A DNA stretch of 6,801 nucleotides from positions 1 through 6,801 of the forward strand of contig CANFGA010000172.1 in NCBI GenBank assembly GCA_947446335.1, in the 5' to 3' direction. The translations under genes were made by a program, and so were the position numbers. The first letter of the stretch is position 1, and every line of letters starts with the position of its first letter. Positions 1 through 6,274 of this stretch are shown here, piece by piece. Source of the stretch: Oxalobacteraceae bacterium. GTDB taxonomy: Bacteria; Pseudomonadota; Gammaproteobacteria; Burkholderiales; Burkholderiaceae_D. The notes under the pieces are model-generated. The model saw only the letters and a list, made by a program, of their open reading frames with translations, was not told the origin of the DNA and ran no database searches.

Positions 1-7
1 ACATCAT
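1..7 (-). other. Probable start of the next operon gene, cut by the window edge
   Basis: The minus strand reads GGAG (16..13), a 5-nt spacer, then ATG at 7..5, which overlaps the deacetylase TGA (6..4) as ATGA. A second ATG lies at 4..2. This spacing is right for a ribosome binding site and matches the ATGA coupling used at the epimerase-deacetylase junction. In XrtA-type EPS loci the gene after the deacetylase is often a FemAB-like acyltransferase-family protein. That identity is inference from gene order only, since no coding sequence beyond the start is visible. Confidence 0.45.
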
Positions 8-864
8 GGCTGCTCCAAAAAAATATGATCCATCCGACCCCATTGAAAATCGCGCGTCAATGCCTCGATGCGCGCTTCGGTCCGGCCCAAATTGACGTAA
101 TGCCGGAAGCGGGTCTTGAAACCGATGCCACTCTGGCGCGGCTGGTCCGGGTCGAGTTCCCATGGATGAAAATAGAAGATTCCGGCTTGTCCGTCATGGG
201 AGTTGATGCGACGCAATAGCGAGCGCGACAAGGCATAGGGAAACAGGCGAAAATATCCGCCACCGCCGGCTGGAAAATTTCTGTGCATCAAGCGCACTGT
301 ACTGATCGGCAATTCGAGCAAGCCTTGCGCGCCGTTGGGATAAAAGGCAAAACGCGGTGCATCCGGCATGCCGTAGTGGTCATGACGGATCGGATAGATG
401 CTGGAACTGTAACGATAGCCGGCGGCCAGCAGCGCATCGAGTGCCCACAAATTGCCGGCGCCGATGGAAAAGCTCGGCGCACGGTAGCCACAGACTTGCT
501 GGCCGCTGATTTGTTCCAGCATCTGTTTGCTGGTCGATACATCGTGCGCGAATTCGGCCGGGGTCTGCTCGCAAGCGCGCAGGTGCGCATAGCCGTGGCT
601 GGCCAGTTCATGTCCACCAGCAACAATCTGCCTTACCATCGTTGGATAGCGCTGGGCGATCCAGCCGAGCGTGAAAAAAGTCGCATGGATGCCGGCGCGG
701 CCCAGCAATTCCAGTATCCGGGCGACATTGTGCTCGACCCGGCAACGCATGCCGGGCCAGTCCTCGCGCTTGATCGAGGTGGCAAAGGCCGATACCTGGA
801 AGTAATCTTCGACATCGATCGTCATCGCATTGCGTATGGCCGCGCCCGGCATCAGACTGGTCAT
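4..864 (-). CDS. XrtA-type polysaccharide deacetylase (NodB homology, TIGR03006-like)
   Basis: Predicted carbohydrate esterase family 4 enzyme that removes N-acetyl (or O-acetyl) groups from the exopolysaccharide, using a divalent metal. With the chosen start it has 286 residues. Motif 1 is TIDVEDYF at 15-22, with catalytic/metal Asp candidates D17 and D20. Motif 2 is HELASHGYAH at 85-94, giving metal ligands H90 and H94. Motif 3 is GYRAPSF at 126-132, with R128, and the late HPWELDPDQPR stretch starts at H233. DVEDYFQVSAF is characteristic of the exosortase-associated subgroup. No signal peptide is visible, so the protein is probably cytoplasmic or uses an unrecognised route. The frame stays open upstream to an ATG at 951, adding 29 residues, but that part overlaps the epimerase gene and looks like shadow sequence. 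The ATG at 864..862 overlaps the epimerase stop as ATGA, implying translational coupling. All catalytic motifs are intact. Natural substrate is unknown. Confidence 0.93.
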   Translation of the reverse strand: MTSLMPGAAIRNAMTIDVEDYFQVSAFATSIKREDWPGMRCRVEHNVARILELLGRAGIHATFFTLGWIAQRYPTMVRQIVAGGHELASHGYAHLRACEQTPAEFAHDVSTSKQMLEQISGQQVCGYRAPSFSIGAGNLWALDALLAAGYRYSSSIYPIRHDHYGMPDAPRFAFYPNGAQGLLELPISTVRLMHRNFPAGGGGYFRLFPYALSRSLLRRINSHDGQAGIFYFHPWELDPDQPRQSGIGFKTRFRHYVNLGRTEARIEALTRDFQWGRMDHIFLEQP

Positions 865-2036
865 GCCTGCTGCGCCGTCTGTAGTACTGATTTTTGCTGC
901 AGCCATGTCTTGATGATGGCGGCGATGCGCGTGGCGGCCTGGCCATCCCACAACGGCGGAATATTGCCCGCCTTGCCGCCGAAGCGCAAAATGTCATCGC
1001 ACAGGGATAAAATCAGGCCGGGTTCATGGCCTGCGATCGTGTTGCTGCCGTCGGTCACGGTGATCGGACGCTCGGTATTGCTGCGCAGCGTGATACAGGG
1101 CACGCCCAGCGCCGTGGTTTCTTCCTGCACGCCACCGGAATCGGTCAACACCATGCGCGCGTCCTGCATCAGGCCCAGCATGTGCAGATAGCCTTGCGGT
1201 GGCAAGGTCAGGATGGTGTCAATCTCCAGGTCGCGCTCCAGATCGAATTGCTGCAGCATCGCCCTGGTGCGCGGATGGACTGGAAAAATCACGGGCAAGG
1301 TTGCACTCAGGGCGACGATGGTGGCGATCAGCGATCTCAGGCGGACCGGGTCGTCGACATTCGATGGCCGGTGCAGCGTCAACAGCGCGTAGCCACTTCC
1401 GCCTTGTAAAAAATCGGGGCGCACGCTTGCCTCCACGATGCGTGCAACGGGAATCGCTTCGGCCAGTTGATTGCGCAGCGAGTCGATCATCACATTGCCG
1501 ACATGGTGCAGTTTCGATTCGGCATGGCCTTCACGCAACAGGTTCTCGCGCGCACAAGGTTCGCTTGTGAACATCAAATCGGACAGCTGATCGGTCAGCA
1601 ATCGGTTGATTTCTTCCGGCATGCTGCGATCAAAACTGCGCAAGCCAGCTTCGACGTGAATCACGGCGATACCTTTTTTTGCAGCCACCAGAGCGCAAGC
1701 CAGAGTTGAATTGACATCGCCGACAACCAGCACAGCGCAAGGCCGATCCTGGTCGAGCACCGGTTCAAAGCGCCGCATCACCTCGGCTGTTTGCATGGCG
1801 TGACTGCCTGATCCGACACCCAGATTGACATCGGGCACATCCATCCCCAGCGCCTCGAAATACTGGGCATTCATTGCAGCGTCATAGTGCTGGCCGGTGT
1901 GCACCAAGGTCAGACGCAAGGCCGGCTTCACTTGCTTCAGAGCTTGCAGGATGGGCGCCATCTTCATGAAGTTCGGGCGCGCAGCAACGACACAGACGAT
2001 GTGGTGTTCGACGACGCTTGGGGTGGATGGTGGCAT
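861..2036 (-). CDS. wecB: UDP-N-acetylglucosamine 2-epimerase, non-hydrolysing
   Basis: Predicted cytoplasmic enzyme interconverting UDP-GlcNAc and UDP-ManNAc, a precursor for ManNAc- or ManNAcA-containing polysaccharide. The 391 residues match the family's usual size and two-domain GT-B-like fold. Visible family motifs are AARPNFMKMAPI (18-29), HTGQHYD (46-52), VVGDVNSTLA (104-113), HVEAGLRSF (127-135), PEEINR (140-145), LTLHRPSNVDD (219-229), PVHPRTR (252-258), TDSGGVQEE (298-306) and NTERP (320-324). By analogy with E. coli WecB, D107, E129, E141 and H222 are the likely catalytic residues. The HRPSNVD form replaces the HRREN of the enterobacterial enzyme. The start ATG (2036..2034) is preceded by GGGAAG four bases upstream, inside the 12-nt gap after the outer-membrane gene, which supports the start. 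It overlaps the deacetylase start by 4 nt. The symbol follows homology; the pathway here is an EPS locus rather than enterobacterial common antigen. Confidence 0.93.
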   Translation of the reverse strand: MPPSTPSVVEHHIVCVVAARPNFMKMAPILQALKQVKPALRLTLVHTGQHYDAAMNAQYFEALGMDVPDVNLGVGSGSHAMQTAEVMRRFEPVLDQDRPCAVLVVGDVNSTLACALVAAKKGIAVIHVEAGLRSFDRSMPEEINRLLTDQLSDLMFTSEPCARENLLREGHAESKLHHVGNVMIDSLRNQLAEAIPVARIVEASVRPDFLQGGSGYALLTLHRPSNVDDPVRLRSLIATIVALSATLPVIFPVHPRTRAMLQQFDLERDLEIDTILTLPPQGYLHMLGLMQDARMVLTDSGGVQEETTALGVPCITLRSNTERPITVTDGSNTIAGHEPGLILSLCDDILRFGGKAGNIPPLWDGQAATRIAAIIKTWLQQKSVLQTAQQA

Positions 2037-2048
2037 GGCGCTTCCCGG

Positions 2049-3602
2049 CTAAAAATGAAAATTGAGGGCGGCACGAAGGCTGCTTTCACGATAACTTGGG
2101 CCTTCATTGCTGGTATGAAGAATGCGGCGCAGATCGACCGAACCTTGCAAGCCTGGCTGGAACTGGCGGCTGATGCCGATGTTAGCGACCAGATTATTAT
2201 CGGTGCGGCCCGTGCTCGGCGAGTTGATCTTGTCGGCGCTTGCGCTGAGATTGAAGCTGTTTCTCGATGACATGCGCCAATTCCAGCTCGCATTGGCAGC
2301 GATACGGTGGGTCTGTTCTTCGAGCAGCGACGCATTCGGACCGAGCAAGGGACTCTCGATGTTGGTGTTGGACTGGGCCTTGTTCCGGTTCGACGACAAG
2401 CTCAGCACCAATGTGCTTCTCGGTCCCGACAATGCCGACGACAGGTTCAATTGTTTCTGCAGGAAATAGCGATGGCTGAAGTAATTGAGATTGCCTGCGC
2501 CAGAGCCGATCAATTGAGCGATGCCGAGATACACATCGACCGCTTGCTGGCGCAGTATCGGGTCGGGAATGCTCACTTGCCATAATTGGTTCAACAACGC
2601 CGAGGTATCGCTGCGCGACTGGACTAGAAACTGCGCATAGTTGGTGGTAATGTCTTCGCTATAGACGATGTTCCAGACCGAGTTGTGGCGCCGGTGGCTG
2701 GCGTTGACGGCATACGTGTTGCCGAAGTAGCGTTTCCCTGCGCTGAGCACCACGCTGGTACGCGGCGACGGGTTCCATGACACGCCGACCGAGCGGGAAC
2801 GGCCGGCGACCTGAGTCGAGGTACTGGCGGCTTCGTAATCGCTTTTTTCGTAGCCTGTGGTGAGAAACAGGCCCACCGTATTCACCAAAGGGAAGTTCAG
2901 CGACAGCGCAGCATTGCTGATGGTCACTGGCGGCAGCGTGCTGTCATGGTTCTTTTTTTGACTGTAATTGGCGCTCCAGTTCCAGCGGCGGGCGCTATTG
3001 TCTCCGACCAGGTCCAGCAGCAGCGCATCAGTCTGGGCTGACAGGGCGTCGCTGCGCACGCTGCCATGCGTGTAGCGCAGTGTCGTCGATCCGATGCCAT
3101 TCCAGCGATAGCGCAGATAGGGGCTGATACTATTAGCCTTCAGTGTGCTTTGGTTGCCTGTAATATAAGTATTGTCGACCAATTGCGGACCGAAAGCAGA
3201 GTTGTTTTGCTGGCTGATGCTCGATTGAAGATCGATGAAAATCCGGTCTGTCAGCAAGATCGCGGTCGCGCTGGCTGCGAGTTGTTGGTTGAGCCGGTCC
3301 GCTTCACTTTGAGCCACGATTTTTTGTATCTGGTAAGCCAGGTTCAGCTTCAAACGCTGGCTATTGCCGGTGACGGCAACGCCGGGGCTAACCTCGCTGA
3401 TCCATGCCGATTGGGCATCTTGAGACGGCGCGAGACGCAGGTTGTCGGAATAACTTTCACGCAAGGCCAGTGTCGGCTGCACCGTCCAGTCAGCGCCGCT
3501 GGCACGGTGCGGCAAAACCAGGGCCATGACGATGACCGTGCTGGTCGACCACGCACTCGATCGGTGCCGGCAGGTTCTCGATACTCTAATCGTAATAGCC
3601 AT
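2049..3602 (-). CDS. Outer-membrane beta-barrel protein of the XrtA EPS system (TIGR03016-like)
   Basis: Predicted secreted outer-membrane protein of 517 residues. The N-terminus has a basic region (R6, R9, R12, H13, R14) and a short hydrophobic core around 22-30. An ASG-A site near 34-37 suits signal peptidase I. The mature start (DWTVQPTLALRESYSDNLRL) and the rest alternate polar and hydrophobic residues rich in Ser, Asn, Tyr and Arg. The protein ends LRAALNFHF with a terminal Phe, as expected for a BamA-inserted barrel. Position after the tyrosine kinase and before the epimerase matches the place of TIGR03016 proteins in exosortase-type EPS operons. Its molecular role is not known to me; a part in export or surface anchoring of the polymer is inference. 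The ATG at 3602 lies inside the kinase gene (17-nt overlap) with GGGGAA eight bases upstream. The next in-frame ATG (codon 26) would destroy the signal peptide. Confidence 0.85.
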   Translation of the reverse strand: MAITIRVSRTCRHRSSAWSTSTVIVMALVLPHRASGADWTVQPTLALRESYSDNLRLAPSQDAQSAWISEVSPGVAVTGNSQRLKLNLAYQIQKIVAQSEADRLNQQLAASATAILLTDRIFIDLQSSISQQNNSAFGPQLVDNTYITGNQSTLKANSISPYLRYRWNGIGSTTLRYTHGSVRSDALSAQTDALLLDLVGDNSARRWNWSANYSQKKNHDSTLPPVTISNAALSLNFPLVNTVGLFLTTGYEKSDYEAASTSTQVAGRSRSVGVSWNPSPRTSVVLSAGKRYFGNTYAVNASHRRHNSVWNIVYSEDITTNYAQFLVQSRSDTSALLNQLWQVSIPDPILRQQAVDVYLGIAQLIGSGAGNLNYFSHRYFLQKQLNLSSALSGPRSTLVLSLSSNRNKAQSNTNIESPLLGPNASLLEEQTHRIAANASWNWRMSSRNSFNLSASADKINSPSTGRTDNNLVANIGISRQFQPGLQGSVDLRRILHTSNEGPSYRESSLRAALNFHF

Positions 3603-4413
3603 AGTAGACGTTGCCGGGGAACGCCTTGATTTTGTTGTATATCAAGCTGATATGGTCACAGGAATCGATTTTTTGCAGCGCTTCCTTGACCGCATGCTGG
3701 GTCGTTGTTTCTGCCTCGACTACCAACACGACCTGACCCATTTGTGCCGCCAAAACATTGGCTTCGGTCGTGATCAGCAGCGGTGGCGAGTCGAAGATGA
3801 CGATGCGATCGGCATAGCGATTGGCAATTTCAGTCAACAGTTTGCTCATCGTGCGACTGGCCAGCAATTCGGTCGCATGCTTGTTGCTGCGTCCTGCCGG
3901 CAGGATGCTGAGCGTTGGTATGTTGGTCTTCAAAATGACATCGGACAAGGTCATGTCATCGTCGAGCAAGACATCCATCAATCCTGTTTCAGCTGCCAAA
4001 CCGAGCACCTTCAATACCGATGGCCGTGCGACATCGGCATCCACCAGCAGCACGGTCATGTCCATTTCCATTGCAATGCTGAGCGCCAGATTGACAGCGC
4101 AATAGGTCTTGCCCTCGCCCGGCAAAGCGCTGGTAACAATGATCAGATTGCCATGCTTGATGACATTACCCTCGGCGCCACGGGCATTGCGCAGCAGCGG
4201 CCGCTTGATATTGCGAAAATCTTCAGCCACCGCGATGCGTCCGCCATCATGCGTCACCATTCCATGCTGTCCCAGCCTGGCAAGGTTGATTTCCCTGAAA
4301 TTATCCGATCTGGCGGCCTTGCCATGCTGCACGCCATCGGGCATTGTGGCGTCGATCACGGCGTCCATGCTGTTCATTGGAGCGGCTTCGGAATTGTTGT
4401 CGATCTTCACCAT
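3586..4413 (-). CDS. XrtA-type tyrosine-protein autokinase (BY-kinase, TIGR03018-like)
   Basis: Predicted cytoplasmic bacterial tyrosine kinase that autophosphorylates and controls polysaccharide assembly with the membrane chain-length protein encoded just upstream. The 275 residues comprise an extended N-terminus (about 1-70) and a P-loop ATPase domain. Walker A is SALPGEGKT at 95-103 (K102), Walker A' is LLVDADVARP at 122-131 and Walker B is IVIFDSPP at 204-211. The tail ends VYYGYYD, giving a small Tyr cluster (Y270, Y271, Y273, Y274) of the type phosphorylated in this family. There is no membrane segment, so it needs the separate PCP partner, the split arrangement also seen in Gram-positive capsule systems and unlike one-piece Wzc. 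The start ATG (4413..4411) has GGGAG five bases upstream. The Tyr-tail codons overlap the next gene's start by 17 nt. Confidence 0.93.
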   Translation of the reverse strand: MVKIDNNSEAAPMNSMDAVIDATMPDGVQHGKAARSDNFREINLARLGQHGMVTHDGGRIAVAEDFRNIKRPLLRNARGAEGNVIKHGNLIIVTSALPGEGKTYCAVNLALSIAMEMDMTVLLVDADVARPSVLKVLGLAAETGLMDVLLDDDMTLSDVILKTNIPTLSILPAGRSNKHATELLASRTMSKLLTEIANRYADRIVIFDSPPLLITTEANVLAAQMGQVVLVVEAETTTQHAVKEALQKIDSCDHISLIYNKIKAFPGNVYYGYYD

Positions 4414-4465
4414 AATCTCCCAACGGTTGCTGCTGCGCCAGCGGTGCTGACCTTGGTCTCAAGTC
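4414..4465 (-). other. 52-nt gap between chain-length and kinase genes
   Basis: This is the longest spacer inside the minus-strand operon. Apart from the kinase ribosome binding site (GGGAG near 4418-4422) it shows only weak GC-rich self-complementarity (GCTG...CAGC type) with no T-tract. I see neither a convincing terminator nor a promoter, so read-through is expected. Confidence 0.5.
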
Positions 4466-5995
4466 TCAAGTTTTGCTCAATGTCGTTGCAAGCACGCCAC
4501 CGTACAGACAAAAGAGAAAAACGATCATGATGGAAAACAGATATTGACCGCGCTTGCGCTTGCTGTTTTCGGCATCGGTCCAGTTCATCGATACGGTTCC
4601 CAGCACCGGCAAACCGGTGGTGGCACGCAACTCAGCCGGGCTCAGGAAGGTAGGGCGCACCTGGCTGATCAGCAAGGCAGCAGCTACTCCGGCGAGCAAG
4701 GCTCCGGCCAGCACCGCGCTGAAAAACAGCGCGCGGTTGGGGCCGATCGGTGTCAACGGCAGCGTGGGAGGATCGATGATCTTGAATGTCATCATTTCCG
4801 TTGTCGAACTCAATTCACCCGATAGCTTGGCCGATTCGCGGCTGCTGACGAGCTTGTCGTAACTGGCCTTGTTGATCATGTAGTCGCGGTTGAGTTGAGC
4901 CATCTGACCCTCGACTTCAGGAACGGCATTGCTTTTTTCCATCAGTTTCGCATTGCGCAAGGTATATTCCTGAACCCGGGCCTTGATCGACGCCACTTTC
5001 GCATCCGCTTCCGTGAGCGCCACTTTCAATTGCTGCAGCATCGGACTGTAGTTTTTTCCGGGATCGATATTCGCTCCTCGCAATTTGCTTTCCTCGACCT
5101 TGCGCACTTCCAATTGCTGTATCAGACGCTTGGCTGAAATAATATCGGGATGCAACTCCGTGTATTGCATGCGCAGTGCATCGAGATTCTTGTTCAAGGT
5201 TGAAATCCGGCCATCGATTTCAGGGTTTTGTATCGAACCAGGACCGGATTCAAGATTGAGCGTGGGTTCATCGCCGGCGATCTGGCTATTGATTGCATTG
5301 CGGGCTTGTTCCGCCTCAACCAGTTCCAATTTGGCTGCACTCAGGCTATCCATCGAAGCAGCCAATTGCGCATCGTAGTCGACGCCTTGGCGTGGCAATA
5401 AAAGCTTGTTTCTCAACTTGAATTCCTTGACCATGTTTTCAGCTGCAGTCAATTTTTCTTCATAATTCTTTATTTGATCTGCAATGAATTGAATTGCTTT
5501 TTGAGAATCACTTTTTTTCCCCTTGAAACTGCCCTCGACAAAGATGGTCAACAGCGACTGCACCACGTCTCTGGCCAGTTTCGGATTCTTGTTGTTATAA
5601 GTGATGGTGTAAATATCGTAAGTGCTGGTACCGATGATTTGTATCTTGCTCATCAATTCGTCGAGCTGCGCTTCATGATCGCGTGCAGTCTTGGCATTGA
5701 TATCGAGATCGATCATGCGCATCACCCGTTCCACATTCGGACGGCTGAGCAAGGTGCGGCTCATGATTGACACTTGCTGCTGGACATTGGGCATGCTGGT
5801 CATACCTGACAGCAATGGTTTCAAAATGCTCTGGGTATCGACGAAAACCCGCGCCGAACTCTGGTAATCATCGGGCAAAGTCATTACCTTGATCCAGCCT
5901 GCAATCGATACCACCCATATGACGATGACTGCATACCATCGGTACTTCCAGACGCCCTTTGACCCGGACAGCAATTGACTGAACAGTTCCTCCAT
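4466..5995 (-). CDS. Polysaccharide chain-length determinant, Wzz/PCP family (TIGR03007-like)
   Basis: Predicted inner-membrane polysaccharide co-polymerase controlling chain length and coupling polymerisation to export. It has 509 residues. TM1 spans about 20-38 within the Wzz N-terminal domain. A long periplasmic region follows, with charged, coiled-coil-like stretches near 165-195, 215-240, 262-305 and 320-355. The TELHPDI signature is at 279-285. The proline-rich motif IDPPTLPLTPIGPNR (407-421) precedes TM2 (about 422-444). A cytoplasmic loop then carries the ATTGLPVLGTV linker (458-468), which in one-piece Wzc-type proteins leads into the kinase. Here it is followed instead by a basic KRKRG and TM3 (about 485-503), and the kinase is a separate downstream gene. 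It is the first gene of the operon; its ATG has a strong AAGGAG (6009..6004) eight bases upstream, fixing the start. Confidence 0.94.
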   Translation of the reverse strand: MEELFSQLLSGSKGVWKYRWYAVIVIWVVSIAGWIKVMTLPDDYQSSARVFVDTQSILKPLLSGMTSMPNVQQQVSIMSRTLLSRPNVERVMRMIDLDINAKTARDHEAQLDELMSKIQIIGTSTYDIYTITYNNKNPKLARDVVQSLLTIFVEGSFKGKKSDSQKAIQFIADQIKNYEEKLTAAENMVKEFKLRNKLLLPRQGVDYDAQLAASMDSLSAAKLELVEAEQARNAINSQIAGDEPTLNLESGPGSIQNPEIDGRISTLNKNLDALRMQYTELHPDIISAKRLIQQLEVRKVEESKLRGANIDPGKNYSPMLQQLKVALTEADAKVASIKARVQEYTLRNAKLMEKSNAVPEVEGQMAQLNRDYMINKASYDKLVSSRESAKLSGELSSTTEMMTFKIIDPPTLPLTPIGPNRALFFSAVLAGALLAGVAAALLISQVRPTFLSPAELRATTGLPVLGTVSMNWTDAENSKRKRGQYLFSIMIVFLFCLYGGVLATTLSKT

Positions 5996-6003
5996 TTACC
6001 GGT

Positions 6004-6009
6004 CTCCTT
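6004..6009 (-). promoter_or_regulatory. Strong ribosome binding site of the chain-length gene
   Basis: The minus strand reads AAGGAG, followed by eight bases and the ATG at 5995. It is a near-ideal anti-16S match, stronger than any other in the window, consistent with the first gene of an operon. Confidence 0.85.
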
Positions 6010-6029
6010 GCTAGAATAAATTGTTTTCC

Positions 6030-6044
6030 GCGAATAAAAGACCA
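6030..6044 (-). promoter_or_regulatory. Weak sigma54-like -24/-12 element (candidate)
   Basis: The minus strand reads TGG at 6044..6042, then ten bases, then GC at 6031..6030, which is the invariant GG-N10-GC spacing of RpoN promoters. A TT lies near the -12 side, but the rest of the consensus (CAC after GG, TTGC) is poor. A start about 12 bases downstream would give a leader of roughly 20 nt that still contains the AAGGAG. Known background: exosortase-type EPS/PEP-CTERM systems often carry the PrsK/PrsR pair, whose PrsR is a sigma54-dependent activator. This could be chance. Confidence 0.3.
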
Positions 6045-6056
6045 GTCATGAACTGG
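6042..6056. repeat. Inverted repeat CCAGT-N5-ACTGG
   Basis: Five-base arms (6042-6046 and 6052-6056) flank a 5-nt spacer. On the minus strand it would lie at the start of a TATAAT-driven transcript, and it overlaps the -24 part of the sigma54-like element. It could be an operator or a small hairpin. The arms are short, so chance is possible. Confidence 0.35.
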
Positions 6057-6065
6057 CGAGTCTGG

Positions 6066-6071
6066 ATTATA
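6066..6071 (-). promoter_or_regulatory. Perfect -10 hexamer TATAAT (candidate sigma70 promoter)
   Basis: The minus strand reads TATAAT at 6071..6066. No good -35 lies 16-18 bp upstream (TAATTT-like only) and there is no extended -10 TG. If used, transcription would start near 6059 and give a leader of about 64 nt. It may need an activator or be a weak constitutive promoter. Confidence 0.35.
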
Positions 6072-6120
6072 GAACTTGTGACCATAAGAAATTAATTGAA
6101 AGCTGTCTATTTTTGATGCG

Positions 6121-6138
6121 TGTCAATTTAGCCTGACA
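6121..6138. repeat. Inverted repeat TGTCA-N8-TGACA
   Basis: Perfect 5-bp arms at 6121-6125 and 6134-6138 around ATTTAGCC. The left arm on the minus strand is part of TTGACA (6126..6121), a perfect -35 hexamer for which I found no matching -10. It is operator-like in size. The right arm also belongs to a longer inverted copy at 6203-6210. Confidence 0.4.
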
Positions 6139-6158
6139 TCTTTTTCTCAAGCATGGGA

Positions 6159-6180
6159 AACTTGCGCATCCTTGCAAGTT
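6159..6180. repeat. Inverted repeat AACTTGC-N8-GCAAGTT
   Basis: Perfect 7-bp arms at 6159-6165 and 6174-6180 with an 8-nt spacer form a 22-bp dyad typical of a dimeric regulator site. It lies about 95 bp upstream of the export gene and about 140 bp upstream of the sigma54-like -12. No T-tract follows on either strand, so it is not a terminator. Confidence 0.5.
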
Positions 6181-6274
6181 GCAACAGATTTGAATCTTAT
6201 TTATGTCAGGTAGAGACTGTTATTCCTACTTTGCGGTAACTTGAATCCATGATTGATTCCAAAAAAGGCAGGCC

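Larger units (their letters stand above)
5996..6274. promoter_or_regulatory. Divergent intergenic control region
   Basis: This 279-bp region separates the minus-strand operon from the plus-strand export gene. It is clearly richer in A+T than the flanking genes and has no ORF of note beyond a 9-codon leader candidate at 6249-6278. It contains the operon's ribosome binding site, promoter-like elements facing left, and at least four short inverted repeats. I could not find a convincing sigma70 or sigma54 promoter for the plus-strand gene. Other structure includes a GAATAAA direct repeat (6014-6020 and 6032-6038) and TTGCAA at 6172-6177 and 6179-6184. Confidence 0.75.

Noticed and set aside
864..951. 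Longer deacetylase start at 951
   Set aside because: The extra 29 residues (Arg/His-rich) come from sequence inside the epimerase gene. The ATG at 864 gives the ATGA overlap and places the DVEDYF motif near the N-terminus, as usual.
283..1191. 302-residue open frame on the plus strand
   Set aside because: It lies opposite the deacetylase and epimerase genes, which carry full catalytic motifs. Its translation is low-complexity Arg/Ala/His-rich shadow with no recognisable domain.
4420..4460. Possible terminator hairpin between the chain-length and kinase genes
   Set aside because: Pairing is short and interrupted with no T-tract, and the genes clearly work together.
3526..4530. 334-residue open frame on the plus strand
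   Set aside because: It is antisense to the tyrosine kinase, whose Walker motifs and Tyr tail are clear. The plus-strand product resembles no family I know.
6121..6126. Perfect -35 TTGACA on the minus strand
   Set aside because: No acceptable -10 hexamer lies 16-19 bp downstream, and the TATAAT at 6071..6066 is too far away to pair with it.
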